A stretch of DNA of 64,000 nucleotides from Streptomyces sp. B21-083 (GTDB lineage Bacteria > Actinomycetota > Actinomycetes > Streptomycetales > Streptomycetaceae): NCBI RefSeq assembly GCF_036898825.1, contig NZ_JARUND010000002.1, forward strand, positions 1,364,001 through 1,428,000. The letters run 5' to 3'. Within the stretch, counting starts at the first letter, position 1. Each line of letters starts with the position of its first letter. Under the pieces are notes generated by a model. That model searched no databases, was not told the origin of the DNA, and saw only the letters and a list, made by a program, of their open reading frames with translations. The position numbers were made by a program, and so were the translations under genes. Shown one piece after another: positions 26,915 to 36,256 of this stretch.

Positions 26915-27682
26915 TCAGCCCGCGGGCCGGCGCATCAGCAGGTCCCGCAGCTCGCGGGCGTGCCGTCGGCTGACCTGGAGTTCCTCGGCGCCGACCAGCA
27001 CGCTCACTGCGCCCGCGTCGAGGCGGAGTTCGCCGATGTGGCGCAGGGCGACGAGATGGCGTCGGTGGATACGGACGAACCCGCGGGCGCGCCAGCGCTC
27101 CTCCAGGGTGGAGAGCGGGATGCGTACGAGGTGGCTGCCCCGGTCGGTGTGCAGACGGGCGTAGTCGCCCTGGGCCTCGACGTGGGTGATGTCGTCGACG
27201 GCGACGAAGCGGGTCACGCCGCCGAGTTCGACGGGTATGTGGTCGGGGTCGGGTTCGTGCACGGGTATGGGGGCGGGGACGGGCGGGGCGCCGGTCCGCA
27301 GTTCGGCGGCTCTGCGGACGGCCTCGGCGAGGCGTTCCTTGCGCACCGGCTTCAGCACGTAGTCCACGGCCTTGAGGTCGAACGCCTGGACGGCGAAGTC
27401 CTCGTGGGCGGTGACGAAGACGACGAGCGGCGGCTTGGCGAACCCGGTGAGGAGGCGGGCCAGGTCGAGGCCGTCGAGGCCGGGCATGTGGATGTCGAGG
27501 AACACCACGTCGATGGCCTCGGGCCCGCCGGGTCCCGACTCCAGTGCCCGGTTGATGCGGCGCAGCGCCTCGGTCGCGTCCCCGGCTCCCTCGGCGCTGC
27601 CGATCCGGGGATCCGCGCGCAGCAGGTAGAGCAGTTCCTCCAGGGAGGGGCGTTCGTCGTCGACGGCGAGGGCGCGCAGCAT
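26915..27682 (-). CDS. LytTR-family response regulator
   Basis: 255 residues from the ATG at 27682. The receiver domain (about 1-125) has the acidic pair in AVDDERPS, the phospho-Asp in VVFLDIHMPGLDG and the Lys in YVLKPVRKE. The C-terminal LytTR DNA-binding domain (about 150-250) has VEAQGDYARLHTDRG and FVRIHRRHLVAL. First gene of the operon regulator, small membrane protein, symporter, sensor kinase. It probably activates uptake of the sensed solute. Divergent from the Lrp gene at 27783. Confidence 0.92.
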   Translation of the reverse strand: MLRALAVDDERPSLEELLYLLRADPRIGSAEGAGDATEALRRINRALESGPGGPEAIDVVFLDIHMPGLDGLDLARLLTGFAKPPLVVFVTAHEDFAVQAFDLKAVDYVLKPVRKERLAEAVRRAAELRTGAPPVPAPIPVHEPDPDHIPVELGGVTRFVAVDDITHVEAQGDYARLHTDRGSHLVRIPLSTLEERWRARGFVRIHRRHLVALRHIGELRLDAGAVSVLVGAEELQVSRRHARELRDLLMRRPAG

Positions 27683-27782
27683 GAAGGTGGAGTGTAGGTG
27701 GAATTCGTACGTGTGCACATGTGCGGGGTGTGCGAGCGGCGATCGCGCGCGGTGCCCGCCGGTCGCTGGATACAGTGCCCGG

Positions 27783-28298
27783 ATGAACAGCAGGCCGGCG
27801 CCTTTCGACGAGCTGGACCGGAAGATCATCACGACCCTGATGGCGAACGCCCGTACGAGCTTCGCGGAGATCGGCGCGGCGGTCGGACTGTCGGCCACGG
27901 CGGTGAAGCGGCGGGTGGACCGGCTGCGTGAGACTGGCGTGATCACCGGGTTCACGGCGACGGTGGAGCCGTCGGCGCTCGGCTGGAGCACGGAGGCGTA
28001 CGTCGAGGTGTACTGCGAGGGCGCGGCGCCGCCCCGGCGGCTGGCGGAGGTGGTGCGCAACCATCCGGAGATCACGGCGGCGATGACGGTGACGGGCGGC
28101 GCGGACGCGCTGCTGCATGTGCGGGCGACGGATGTGGAGCACTTCGAGAACGTGCTGGAGCGCATCCGCACCGAGCCGTTCATCCGGAAGACGATCAGCT
28201 ACATGGTGCTGTCCCACCTCCTCCCGGAAAGCCCGGAGGCGGGCGCCACCCACCCTGCTCCGAACAACCCTTCGGGAAACGCATCAGACCTGCGTTGA
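27783..28298 (+). CDS. Lrp/AsnC-family transcriptional regulator
   Basis: 171 residues from the ATG at 27783. N-terminal HTH (FDELDRKIITTLMANARTSF, GLSATAVKRRVDRLRETGVI) and C-terminal AsnC ligand/oligomerisation domain (about 75-150). It directly precedes the ArgZ/dimethylargininase-family gene and rocD, so it likely controls arginine or ornithine breakdown in response to an amino acid. The gap to the divergent lytTR-type gene carries a TGTGCACA palindrome that could be its own operator. Confidence 0.9.
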   Translation: MNSRPAPFDELDRKIITTLMANARTSFAEIGAAVGLSATAVKRRVDRLRETGVITGFTATVEPSALGWSTEAYVEVYCEGAAPPRRLAEVVRNHPEITAAMTVTGGADALLHVRATDVEHFENVLERIRTEPFIRKTISYMVLSHLLPESPEAGATHPAPNNPSGNASDLR

Positions 28299-28325
28299 CG
28301 CCGCCAAAGACGCAGGATTCCTGCG
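28289..28325 (+). promoter_or_regulatory. Three overlapping inverted repeats (possible terminator or attenuator)
   Basis: CCTGCGT (28289-28295), ACGCAGG (28310-28316) and CCTGCG (28320-28325) lie at the lrp gene end. The middle element can pair with either flank, giving two mutually exclusive hairpins (loop 14 or 3 bases). This could terminate lrp or tune read-through into the next genes. There is no U-rich run. Confidence 0.4.
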
Positions 28326-28422
28326 CGGACACGCAATCGTTGTCGCTTGTCGAGCGTCGGGCTCAGTTCCTACCGTGGTGTACATCCCACTGGAACACTG
28401 CAGGAAGCGGAGGAACCCCTCT

Positions 28423-29235
28423 GTGCCCGAAAGCCGTGTGCCGCGCCCCCGGCGCTTTCTTGTCTGTGAACCCAGACATTTCGCCGTGCAGTACGCGATC
28501 AACCCCTGGATGAACCCCGACACCAGGGTGGATGTGGATCTGGCCCAGGAGCAGTGGCGCTCACTGATCAGCGCCTACCGCGCTCATGGCCACACCGTGG
28601 ACACCGTGGAGCCGGTCGTCGGCCTGCCCGACATGGTGTTCGCGGCGAACTCGGCGGTCGTCGTCGACGGCCGTGTCTTCGGCTCCTCCTTCCACGCCCC
28701 CGAGCGCCGCCCCGAGTCGACCGCGTACGAGACGTGGTTCAAGTCGGCGGGCTTCGACGTGTACCGCCCCGAGTCGGTGTGCGAGGGCGAGGGCGATCTG
28801 ATCCCCGCCGGCCGCTGGATCCTGGCGGGCACGGGCTTCCGTACGACCCGTGAGGCTCATCACGAGGTGCAGGAGTACTTCGGGGTCCCGGTGATCGGTC
28901 TCAAGCTGACGGACCCGTACTTCTACCACCTGGACACGGCGCTGTTCGTCCTGGACGACAGCAACATCGCGTACTACCCGGACGCGTTCTCGCCGGGCAG
29001 CCGCGAGGTGCTGGCCCGGCTGTATCCGGACGCGGTCGTGGCGACCCGCGAGGACGCGATGACGTTCGGGCTGAACTCCGTCTCGGACGGCCATCACGTC
29101 TTCATCGACCCGGGCGCCACGGCCCTCGCCGCCGAACTGGCCCGCCACGGCTACCTTCCCGTCCCCGTCGACCTGTCGGAGTTCCGCAAGGCCGGCGGCG
29201 GCATCAAGTGCTGCACTCAGGAGATCCGCTCATGA
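28423..29235 (+). CDS. Guanidino-group hydrolase: dimethylargininase family, probably ArgZ-like arginine dihydrolase
   Basis: 270 residues from a GTG at 28423, preceded by GCGGAGGA. It belongs to the guanidine-modifying fold: INPWM (Asn27), GLPDMVFAANSA (Asn76), EGEGDLI (Glu121/Asp125), FYHLDTALFV (His169) and the nucleophile Cys263 in KAGGGIKCCT. Databases usually call such proteins dimethylargininase (dimethylarginine to citrulline). Asn27, Asn76 and Cys263 sit where I recall Asn22, Asn71 and Cys264 of cyanobacterial ArgZ, which turns arginine into ornithine. The overlap with rocD (ATGA), whose substrate is ornithine, favours that role. Inference, not proof. Confidence 0.85.
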   Translation: MPESRVPRPRRFLVCEPRHFAVQYAINPWMNPDTRVDVDLAQEQWRSLISAYRAHGHTVDTVEPVVGLPDMVFAANSAVVVDGRVFGSSFHAPERRPESTAYETWFKSAGFDVYRPESVCEGEGDLIPAGRWILAGTGFRTTREAHHEVQEYFGVPVIGLKLTDPYFYHLDTALFVLDDSNIAYYPDAFSPGSREVLARLYPDAVVATREDAMTFGLNSVSDGHHVFIDPGATALAAELARHGYLPVPVDLSEFRKAGGGIKCCTQEIRS

Positions 29236-30494
29236 CCGCACTCACGGACACGAACACGGGCGCAAGCACGGGCACCGGAACCGGTACGCGCAGCTCCGCG
29301 GACCTGATCCGCGCCGAGGAACCGGTCCTCGCGCACAACTACCACCCGCTGCCCGTGGTGGTGGCCCGCGCCGAGGGCGCCTGGGTCGAGGACGTCGAGG
29401 GCCGCCGCTACCTGGACATGCTGGCCGGCTACTCGGCCCTCAACTTCGGCCACCGCCACCCGGCGCTGATCGAGGCGGCACACCGACAGTTGGACCGTCT
29501 CACCCTCACGTCCCGCGCCTTCCACAACGACCGTCTCGCTCAATTCGCCACCTCCCTGGCCGAGTTGACGGGCCTGGACATGGTCCTGCCGATGAACACC
29601 GGCGCGGAGGCGGTCGAGAGTGCCGTCAAGGTGGCCCGCAAGTGGGCGTACGACGTGAAGGGGGTGCCCGCCGACCGGGCGACGATCGTGGTGGCGGCGG
29701 ACAACTTCCACGGCCGTACGACGACGATCGTCAGCTTCTCGACGGACGAGACGGCGAGGGCGGGCTTCGGCCCGTTCACGCCGGGCTTCCGGATCGTCCC
29801 CTACAACGACCTGGCGGCCCTGGAGGAGGCGATCGACGAGACGACGGCGGCGGTCCTCCTGGAGCCCATCCAGGGCGAGGCGGGCGTCCTCATCCCGGAC
29901 GACGGCTATCTGACCGGCGTACGCGAACTGACGCGCCGCAAGGGCTGTCTGTTCGTCGCGGACGAGATCCAGTCGGGCCTGGGGCGCACCGGCCGCACGC
30001 TCGCGGTCGACCACGACGGCGTCGTCCCGGACATGCTGCTCCTCGGCAAGGCCCTGGGCGGGGGCATCGTGCCCGTGTCGGCCGTGATCGCCCGCCGGGA
30101 GGTCCTCGGGGTGCTGCGCCCGGGCGAACACGGTTCGACGTTCGGCGGCAATCCCCTCGCCGCGGCGGTCGGCCAGGCGGTGGTCGAGCTGCTGGAGACC
30201 GGCGAATTCCAGCGCAGGGCGGCCGAGTTGGGCATCGTCCTGCGCGACGGCCTGACCGGGCTGGTCGGCAAGGGCGTCGTCGGATTCCGGGCGCGCGGGC
30301 TGTGGGCGGGCGTCGACATCGACCCGGCCATCGGGACCGGGCGGGAGATCAGTGAGCGCCTGATGCGGGAGGGCATCCTCGTCAAGGACACCCACGGCTC
30401 GACGATCCGGCTGGCGCCGCCGCTGACGGTCACCGGGGAGGAACTGGAGACGGCGCTGGGCACGTTGGAGAGGGTGCTGACGCAGGGAGCCTGA
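29232..30494 (+). CDS. rocD: Ornithine aminotransferase
   Basis: 420 residues, starting at the ATG at 29232 within the stop of the preceding gene. It is a class III PLP aminotransferase: GAEAVESAVKVARKW, NFHGRT, LFVADEIQSGLGRTG, and the PLP lysine in LLLGKALGGGIVPVSAV. The Gly-Ala-Glu-Ala motif and N-terminal YSALNFGHRHP fit ornithine-oxo-acid transaminase, giving glutamate semialdehyde for proline or glutamate. Operon with the upstream hydrolase under an Lrp regulator. Confidence 0.93.
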   Translation: MTALTDTNTGASTGTGTGTRSSADLIRAEEPVLAHNYHPLPVVVARAEGAWVEDVEGRRYLDMLAGYSALNFGHRHPALIEAAHRQLDRLTLTSRAFHNDRLAQFATSLAELTGLDMVLPMNTGAEAVESAVKVARKWAYDVKGVPADRATIVVAADNFHGRTTTIVSFSTDETARAGFGPFTPGFRIVPYNDLAALEEAIDETTAAVLLEPIQGEAGVLIPDDGYLTGVRELTRRKGCLFVADEIQSGLGRTGRTLAVDHDGVVPDMLLLGKALGGGIVPVSAVIARREVLGVLRPGEHGSTFGGNPLAAAVGQAVVELLETGEFQRRAAELGIVLRDGLTGLVGKGVVGFRARGLWAGVDIDPAIGTGREISERLMREGILVKDTHGSTIRLAPPLTVTGEELETALGTLERVLTQGA

Positions 30495-30498
30495 CGGC

Positions 30499-30563
30499 GG
30501 ACGGCACGGCGGCGGCTCTGCCCAGCCCTCACCCGGGCGGGCGGTCCTGCCGCCGTGCCGTCC
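30499..30563. terminator. Inverted repeat after rocD
   Basis: GGACGGCACGGCGGC (30499-30513) pairs perfectly with 30549-30563 across a 35-base loop, directly after the rocD stop. Probably a factor-independent terminator. The rest of the 307-base gap up to 30801 holds no gene I can support. Confidence 0.6.
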
Positions 30564-30760
30564 GGGCAGGCAGGCAGCGGGCTGACGCGCAACTGCCTGG
30601 CGGGGCGCCCTCACGGAGGGCGGCTTCGCGGAGCTGGACCGCATGTGGAGGTGGGTTTCAAGCGTCTCGACGAGGTCCTTCCGGACAGTATCTGAGGCTG
30701 ATCACCCCCGTTACAGGCGACCGCCTCGGCACATACACTGACGTCCCGACGCGCACCCCG

Positions 30761-30790
30761 TTGACCTGGGTTGACCTGCATTGATCTGAG
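30761..30790 (+). repeat. Three tandem 10-base repeats ahead of the acyltransferase
   Basis: TTGACCTGGG, TTGACCTGCA and TTGATCTGAG follow one another without gaps, ending just before the GAGGAG ribosome-binding site of the acyltransferase. The exact 10-base step places each copy on the same DNA face. It may be a regulator-binding array or a promoter -35 series; no regulator is known. Confidence 0.55.
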
Positions 30791-30801
30791 GAGCGAGCCC
30801 C

Positions 30802-31551
30802 TTGTTCTACTACGTACTCAAATACGTGCTGCTCGGGCCGCTGCTGAGACTCGTCTTCCGGCCCCGGATCGAGGGGCTCGAGCACGTGCCTTCGTCGGGC
30901 GCCGCCATCGTCGCCGGTAATCATCTGTCGTTCTCGGACCACTTCCTCATGCCCGCGATCCTCAAACGGCGCATCACCTTCCTCGCCAAGGCCGAGTACT
31001 TCACGGGTCCCGGGATCAGGGGGCGGCTGACCGCGTACTTCTTCCGCAGCGCCGGACAGATCCCGGTGGACCGGTCCGGCAAGGAGGCCGGGCAGGCGGC
31101 GATCCGTGAGGGGCTCGGGGTGCTGAGCAAGGACGAGCTGCTCGGTATCTATCCGGAGGGCACCCGGTCGCACGACGGGCGGCTGTACAAGGGCAAGGTC
31201 GGGGTCGCCGTCATGGCGCTCAGGGCCCAGGTGCCCGTCATCCCGTGCGCGATGATCGGCACCTTCGAGGCGCAGCCGCCGGGCAAGGTCATTCCGAACC
31301 TCCATCCCGTGGGGATCCGCTTCGGCAAGCCCCTCGACTTCTCCCGCTATGAGGGGATGGAAGGCGAGAAGGCGGTGCTGCGGGCCATCACCGACGAGAT
31401 CATGTACGCCATTCTCTCCCTCTCCGAGCAGGAGTACGTCGACCAGTACGCGGCCGTCGCCAAGAAGGAGGAGGCCGAGAAGAAGGCCGCGGAGAAGAAG
31501 GCGGAGAAGGAGCAGCGGGGGCGTAAGTTCCCGCGAATGCCGCTCAGTTGA
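30802..31551 (+). CDS. 1-acyl-sn-glycerol-3-phosphate acyltransferase (PlsC-like)
   Basis: 249 residues from a TTG at 30802 with GAGGAG 11 bases upstream. The acyltransferase motif NHLSFSD (His41, Asp46) and GIYPEGTRSHDG identify the family that adds the second acyl chain to lysophosphatidate. A short membrane segment lies at the N-terminus. The C-terminal 40 residues are a run of Lys/Glu/Ala (coiled or disordered), common in streptomycete paralogues. Confidence 0.9.
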   Translation: MFYYVLKYVLLGPLLRLVFRPRIEGLEHVPSSGAAIVAGNHLSFSDHFLMPAILKRRITFLAKAEYFTGPGIRGRLTAYFFRSAGQIPVDRSGKEAGQAAIREGLGVLSKDELLGIYPEGTRSHDGRLYKGKVGVAVMALRAQVPVIPCAMIGTFEAQPPGKVIPNLHPVGIRFGKPLDFSRYEGMEGEKAVLRAITDEIMYAILSLSEQEYVDQYAAVAKKEEAEKKAAEKKAEKEQRGRKFPRMPLS

Positions 31552-31649
31552 ACTGCCGGGGTGGCGTGCCGGGGTTGTCGGCCGCAGCCACGGTCTGCTC
31601 GTAGCTAAGTCCTCCCGGAATCGTCGGTCCAGGCGGTTACCGTCGCTCC

Positions 31650-32684
31650 ATGAGACGAGCTGTGGTGATCGGGGCGACCGGGCAGATCGGGCGGGTGGCC
31701 GTGGGGGCGCTCGCCCGGGACGGGTGGGAGGTGACCGCCGTATCGCGGGGCGGTGGGCGGGACACGGAGTGGCCGGACGAGGTGCGGGTCACGGCCGCCG
31801 ACCGGGCCGATGACGCGGCGCTCGCTGCTGTCGTGGGCGAGGGATGTGACGTGCTCGTGGACCTGGTGGCCTACGGGCCCGAGCACGCACGGCAGTTGAC
31901 CGGTCTCGCGGGCCGGGTCGGGTCGGCCGTGGTGATCTCCAGCGTGTCCGTGTACGAGGATGCCAAGGGCCGGAACTTCGACACGCAGGCGGAGCCCGAC
32001 GGCTTCCCCGAGTACCCCGTGCCCATCCCCGAGGAGCAACGCACGGTCCGGCCGGGCGAGAGCACGTACAGCACCCGTAAGGCCGGCCTCGAACGTGAAT
32101 TGCTCGCCGTCGGCGACCAGTTGCCGGCCACGTTGCTGCGGGCGGGCGCGATCCACGGGCCGTACTGCCGTAGCCCGCGCGAGCTGTACTTCGTCAAGCG
32201 CAACCTGGACGGGCGGCGCCGGCGCGTCCTTCCCTACGGGGGTGCGAGCCGTTTCCATCCGGCGAGCGTCCACAACATCGCCGAGCTGATCCGGCTGGCC
32301 GCCGCGCGTCCGGGTTCCCGGGCCCTGAACGCCGTGGATCCCGAGGCGCCGACGGTGGCGGAGATCGCCGGAGCGATCGACGCCGTCATGGGGGTCGAGG
32401 CGGCGGCCGGGGTGGAGAACGTTCTGGTGGACGGTCCGCCCCCGGCGCCCACTGTGGGCGACACCCCGTGGTCGGTTCCGGTCCCCGTGGTGTGCGACAT
32501 GTCCGCCGCGGAACGGGACTTGGGGTACCGGCCCGTGGTCACGTACGCGGAGAGCCTGCCGGAGACCGTCGCCTGGATCGAGGGCCGGCTGGCCGGGCGG
32601 GACTGGCGGGAGGCGTATCCCAAGATGTACGAGACGTACGGCGACCTCTTCGACTACGCGGCGGAGGACGCCTGGCTCGCGTGA
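31650..32684 (+). CDS. NAD-dependent epimerase/dehydratase family protein
   Basis: 344 residues. Rossmann start AVVIGATGQIGRVAVGAL with the GxxGxxG pattern; a Ser-Thr-Tyr-x3-Lys region STYSTRKAGLER near residue 135 stands where SDR enzymes place Tyr and Lys. Extended SDR fold with C-terminal substrate domain. No sugar genes are near, so the substrate is unknown. It lies 98 bases after the acyltransferase. Confidence 0.85.
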   Translation: MRRAVVIGATGQIGRVAVGALARDGWEVTAVSRGGGRDTEWPDEVRVTAADRADDAALAAVVGEGCDVLVDLVAYGPEHARQLTGLAGRVGSAVVISSVSVYEDAKGRNFDTQAEPDGFPEYPVPIPEEQRTVRPGESTYSTRKAGLERELLAVGDQLPATLLRAGAIHGPYCRSPRELYFVKRNLDGRRRRVLPYGGASRFHPASVHNIAELIRLAAARPGSRALNAVDPEAPTVAEIAGAIDAVMGVEAAAGVENVLVDGPPPAPTVGDTPWSVPVPVVCDMSAAERDLGYRPVVTYAESLPETVAWIEGRLAGRDWREAYPKMYETYGDLFDYAAEDAWLA

Positions 32685-32698
32685 CGGGACCCGCGACC

Positions 32699-32738
32699 GG
32701 TGAGGGGCGGCCGGAGAAGTCTCCGGCCGCCCCTCACC
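32699..32738. terminator. Bidirectional terminator between convergent genes
   Basis: A perfect 19-base inverted repeat (32699-32717 with 32720-32738) and a 2-base loop. It lies between the convergent epimerase (ending 32684) and aminopeptidase (ending 32769) genes, so it can stop transcription from both sides. Confidence 0.85.
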
Positions 32739-32768
32739 TCGTACGACGGCTGACCGCTACGGCCGTGG

Positions 32769-34364
32769 TTACGGCTTCGGGGTGGCGTGCGGGGCGCAGG
32801 TCACGTCCGCCGCGTCGACCTTGCCGGTGAGCAGGTAGGTGTCCACCCGCTCGTTGATGCACGGGTTGACGAGCCCGGTCACGCCGTGCGAGCCCGCGTC
32901 CTTCTCGGTGATCAGACGGGAGCCCTTGAAGCGCTTGTGCAGTTCGACGCCACCGTCGTACGGGGTGGCCGCGTCACGCGTTGACTGCACGATCAGTACG
33001 GGCGGCAGGCCCTTGCCGGACTTCACGTTCACCGGGGTCTGCTGCTTGACCGGCCAGGTCGCGCACGGCAGGTTCAGCCAGGCGTTGGCCCAGGTCATGA
33101 ACGGGTAGTTCTTGTGCAGCCGGGTGTTGTCGCGGTCCCACTTCTTCCAGCTGGTGGGCCACTTGACGTCGGTGCACTCGACGGCCGTGTAGACGGCGTT
33201 GCCGTTCTCGGAGGCCGCGTTGCCCGCGGTGTCCGTGAGGTCGGGGGCCGCCGCGTCGACGAGCGCCTGGGTGTCACCCGCGACGTACTTGCTGAACACG
33301 GTGGCGACCGGAATCCACGACGAGTCGTAGTACGGGGCGCTCTGGAAGAAGGAGATCAGCTCGGCCGGTCCGACCAGCCCGCCGATCGGGCTCCTCTTCG
33401 CGGTGTCCCGCAACTCCAGCCACTTCGCCTGCACTTGGGCTCGCGTGGTACCGAGGTGGAAGACCGCGTCGTTCTTGGCGACCCAGTCCTGCCAGTCCTT
33501 CCAGCGCGTCTCGAAGGCGACGTCCTGGTCGAGGTTGGCCTCGTACCAGATCTTCTCGCGCGACGGGTTGACGACACTGTCGGCGATCATGCGCCGGACG
33601 TGCCCCGGGTACATCGTGCCGTAGACGGCCGCGATGTACGTCCCGTACGACACACCGAGGAAGTTGAGCTTCTTCTCCCCCAGCGCGGCACGGATGACGT
33701 CCAGGTCGCGGACGGTGTTCGGCGTGGTCATGTACGGGAGCATCTCGCCGCTGCGCTCGTAGCAGCCCTCCGCGTACTCACGGGCCAGCGCGCGCTGGGC
33801 GCGCTTGTCCGCCTCCGTGCCGGGCACCGGGTCCAGCTTGGGCGCCTTCACGAACTCCTGCGGGTCGACGCAGGATATGGGCGCCGAGTGGCCGACTCCA
33901 CGCGGGTCGAAGCCCACGAAGTCGTACGCCTTCGACACGTTGGTCCACAGCGGGTTCTTCGTCGTGACCCGGCGCGGGAAGCGCAGCCCGGAGGCGCCCG
34001 GTCCACCCGGGTTGTAGATGAGCGAACCCTGCCGCTCGCCCTTCGTCCCCGTGTTGCCGATGCGGTCGACGGCGAGCTTGATCTGCTTGCCGTACGGCTT
34101 CGCGTAGTCGAGCGGCACCGTGACCCAGCCGCACTGGATCGGCTTCTCCAGGCCCCAGTCGCCCGGGCAGTCCTGCCAGTCGATTCCGGCCTTCGCGGCT
34201 CGCGCGGCGGTGATGGCCGCGCCGCGCGTCTCACGGTCCTGACCGTGGCGGGCGTCCGCGGTGGCCGAGGGCGCCGCGACGGCGCCGGCTATCAGGGTCG
34301 TCGTGACGAGTGCTCCGGCGGAACCGAGCGCGGCGGCTCGTCTCGTCAGTCTGGTGCCTCGCAA
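32769..34364 (-). CDS. Secreted tripeptidyl aminopeptidase (alpha/beta hydrolase)
   Basis: 531 residues with a Sec signal (RRAAALGSAGALV start, Ala-rich cleavage near 37). Alpha/beta hydrolase fold: NPGGPGASG oxyanion region, nucleophile Ser239 in LGVSYGTY, Asp in TRDAATPYDGG and His in DAGSHGVTG. Streptomycete tripeptidyl aminopeptidases (Tap/SlpD family) have this size and a paired-cysteine C-terminal lid. It cleaves tripeptides from exported protein ends. The promoter region lies in 34365-34556. Confidence 0.9.
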   Translation of the reverse strand: MRGTRLTRRAAALGSAGALVTTTLIAGAVAAPSATADARHGQDRETRGAAITAARAAKAGIDWQDCPGDWGLEKPIQCGWVTVPLDYAKPYGKQIKLAVDRIGNTGTKGERQGSLIYNPGGPGASGLRFPRRVTTKNPLWTNVSKAYDFVGFDPRGVGHSAPISCVDPQEFVKAPKLDPVPGTEADKRAQRALAREYAEGCYERSGEMLPYMTTPNTVRDLDVIRAALGEKKLNFLGVSYGTYIAAVYGTMYPGHVRRMIADSVVNPSREKIWYEANLDQDVAFETRWKDWQDWVAKNDAVFHLGTTRAQVQAKWLELRDTAKRSPIGGLVGPAELISFFQSAPYYDSSWIPVATVFSKYVAGDTQALVDAAAPDLTDTAGNAASENGNAVYTAVECTDVKWPTSWKKWDRDNTRLHKNYPFMTWANAWLNLPCATWPVKQQTPVNVKSGKGLPPVLIVQSTRDAATPYDGGVELHKRFKGSRLITEKDAGSHGVTGLVNPCINERVDTYLLTGKVDAADVTCAPHATPKP

Positions 34365-34556
34365 GTGGGACCTCCCCGTACGTAGTTGTGCTTGGTCGTC
34401 GTCGGGGATCCTCGCCGCTGTGAGGGACCTGTGAACAGGGGGTTGGCAGCCTTCTTTGCCAATCCGATAAACGGTGACCCGAGTTCCGCTGAGCGGATAT
34501 CCGGTGTGGTGTGCGGATTTGCCGTGTTCGAAGGGCGGGCGGGGCGGCCGGGTGGG

Positions 34557-35323
34557 TCAGCCGTCACCGGCGGGCGCCAGGGCCGCCAGCGCCTCGTCCA
34601 GCACCCGGCGCAGCCGCAGCGCGTCCGACGCGACCGCGGTCACCAGTACGGCGGGGCCGGCGAGCGGAACGAGCGCGGCGTTCTCCCCCAGCAACCGGGC
34701 CTCGCCCGGCGTGTCCGTGAACTCCGGCCGTACGACGACCAGTTGACCGAGTGCTCGATGTCCTGCCAGCACGGCGGGCCCGTCCCAGCCGCCCGGCGCG
34801 CCGGGACCGCAGGCCAGCTCCTGATCGAGGACGACCCGTTCCCCGACCCGCACCGTGAGACGGCTGGAGAGCCGCCCGGGCTCCTCGCCGAAGCGCCCGA
34901 GCACCTGCTCCTCGCGGAACACGAGGCGGGCGCCCGGTGCCAGGTCGACGCGTGTGCCGACGTACAGCTCGCTGCCCTGAGCGCAGATCAACTGCTCGGG
35001 CAGCCAACGGAGTTCACCGCCGTCGGCGACTTCGATCCGTACGTCGTAACGGGCCTCCCCCTTCGCCTGGCCCGGCAGTGCGATGGTGGCCGCGGCGGAC
35101 CCCAGCTGCAGTCGGGCACCCTCCTCCACGCGCGCCTCGACGGTGAAGTGGTCGCCGCCGAGGGGGCCGCTCATGGCGCCGACCAGCATGACGCGGGCCT
35201 CGTCGCCGTGCGCGCGGATGCGACGCAGCGCCAGCGGGCCGTCGCCGTCGAGCACCGGCAGGGCGGTGCCGCCCCGGCCGTCCGGCCGGGCGACGATCCG
35301 CGCGGTGGCCCGTACGCCGGTGG

Positions 35324-35327
<4 letters not shown>
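34557..35327 (-). CDS. ureD: Urease accessory protein UreD
   Basis: 256 residues from the ATG at 35327 ([17 protein letters not shown]), chosen because it overlaps the ureG stop by an ATGA; an ATG at 35336 is in frame. UreD family landmarks include [15 protein letters not shown] and the C-terminal beta-rich half. With UreF and UreG it forms the nickel insertion complex on apo-urease. Last gene of the urease operon. Confidence 0.92.
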
Positions 35328-36004
<677 letters not shown>

Positions 36005-36059
36005 GGGATACGGCTCCGGTTCTGGTCTCGGTCTGCTGCTGTTGTGTGCCTTGGCTTCT

Positions 36060-36247
36060 TTCGCCCCCGCCGCCCCTACCCGTCCCATCCTCGGGGGCGC
36101 TGCCCCCGAACCCCCGCTCCTCAAACGCCGGAGAGGCTGAAATACCAGCCCGTCCGGCGTTTGAGGACGAGGCCCCTTCAGGGCCGAAGCGGGGGTCTGG
36201 GGGCGGCAGCCCCCAGGGATGGGACGGGTAGGGGCGGCGGGGGCGAA
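36060..36247. repeat. Nested inverted-repeat element inside the urease operon
   Basis: The 31-base outer arms 36060-36090 and 36217-36247 are perfect reverse complements. Inside are a further 13-base pair (CCTCAAACGCCGG at 36119-36131 with 36154-36166) and two small hairpins flanking it (CGGGGGC-GCT-GCCCCCG and CTGGGGGC-GGCA-GCCCCCAG). The whole can fold as a cruciform. It lies between ureF and ureG. Such elements are dispersed in Streptomyces genomes and may act as weak terminators or mRNA stabilisers; no mobile gene accompanies it. Confidence 0.85.
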
Positions 36248-36256
36248 GAAACTCCC

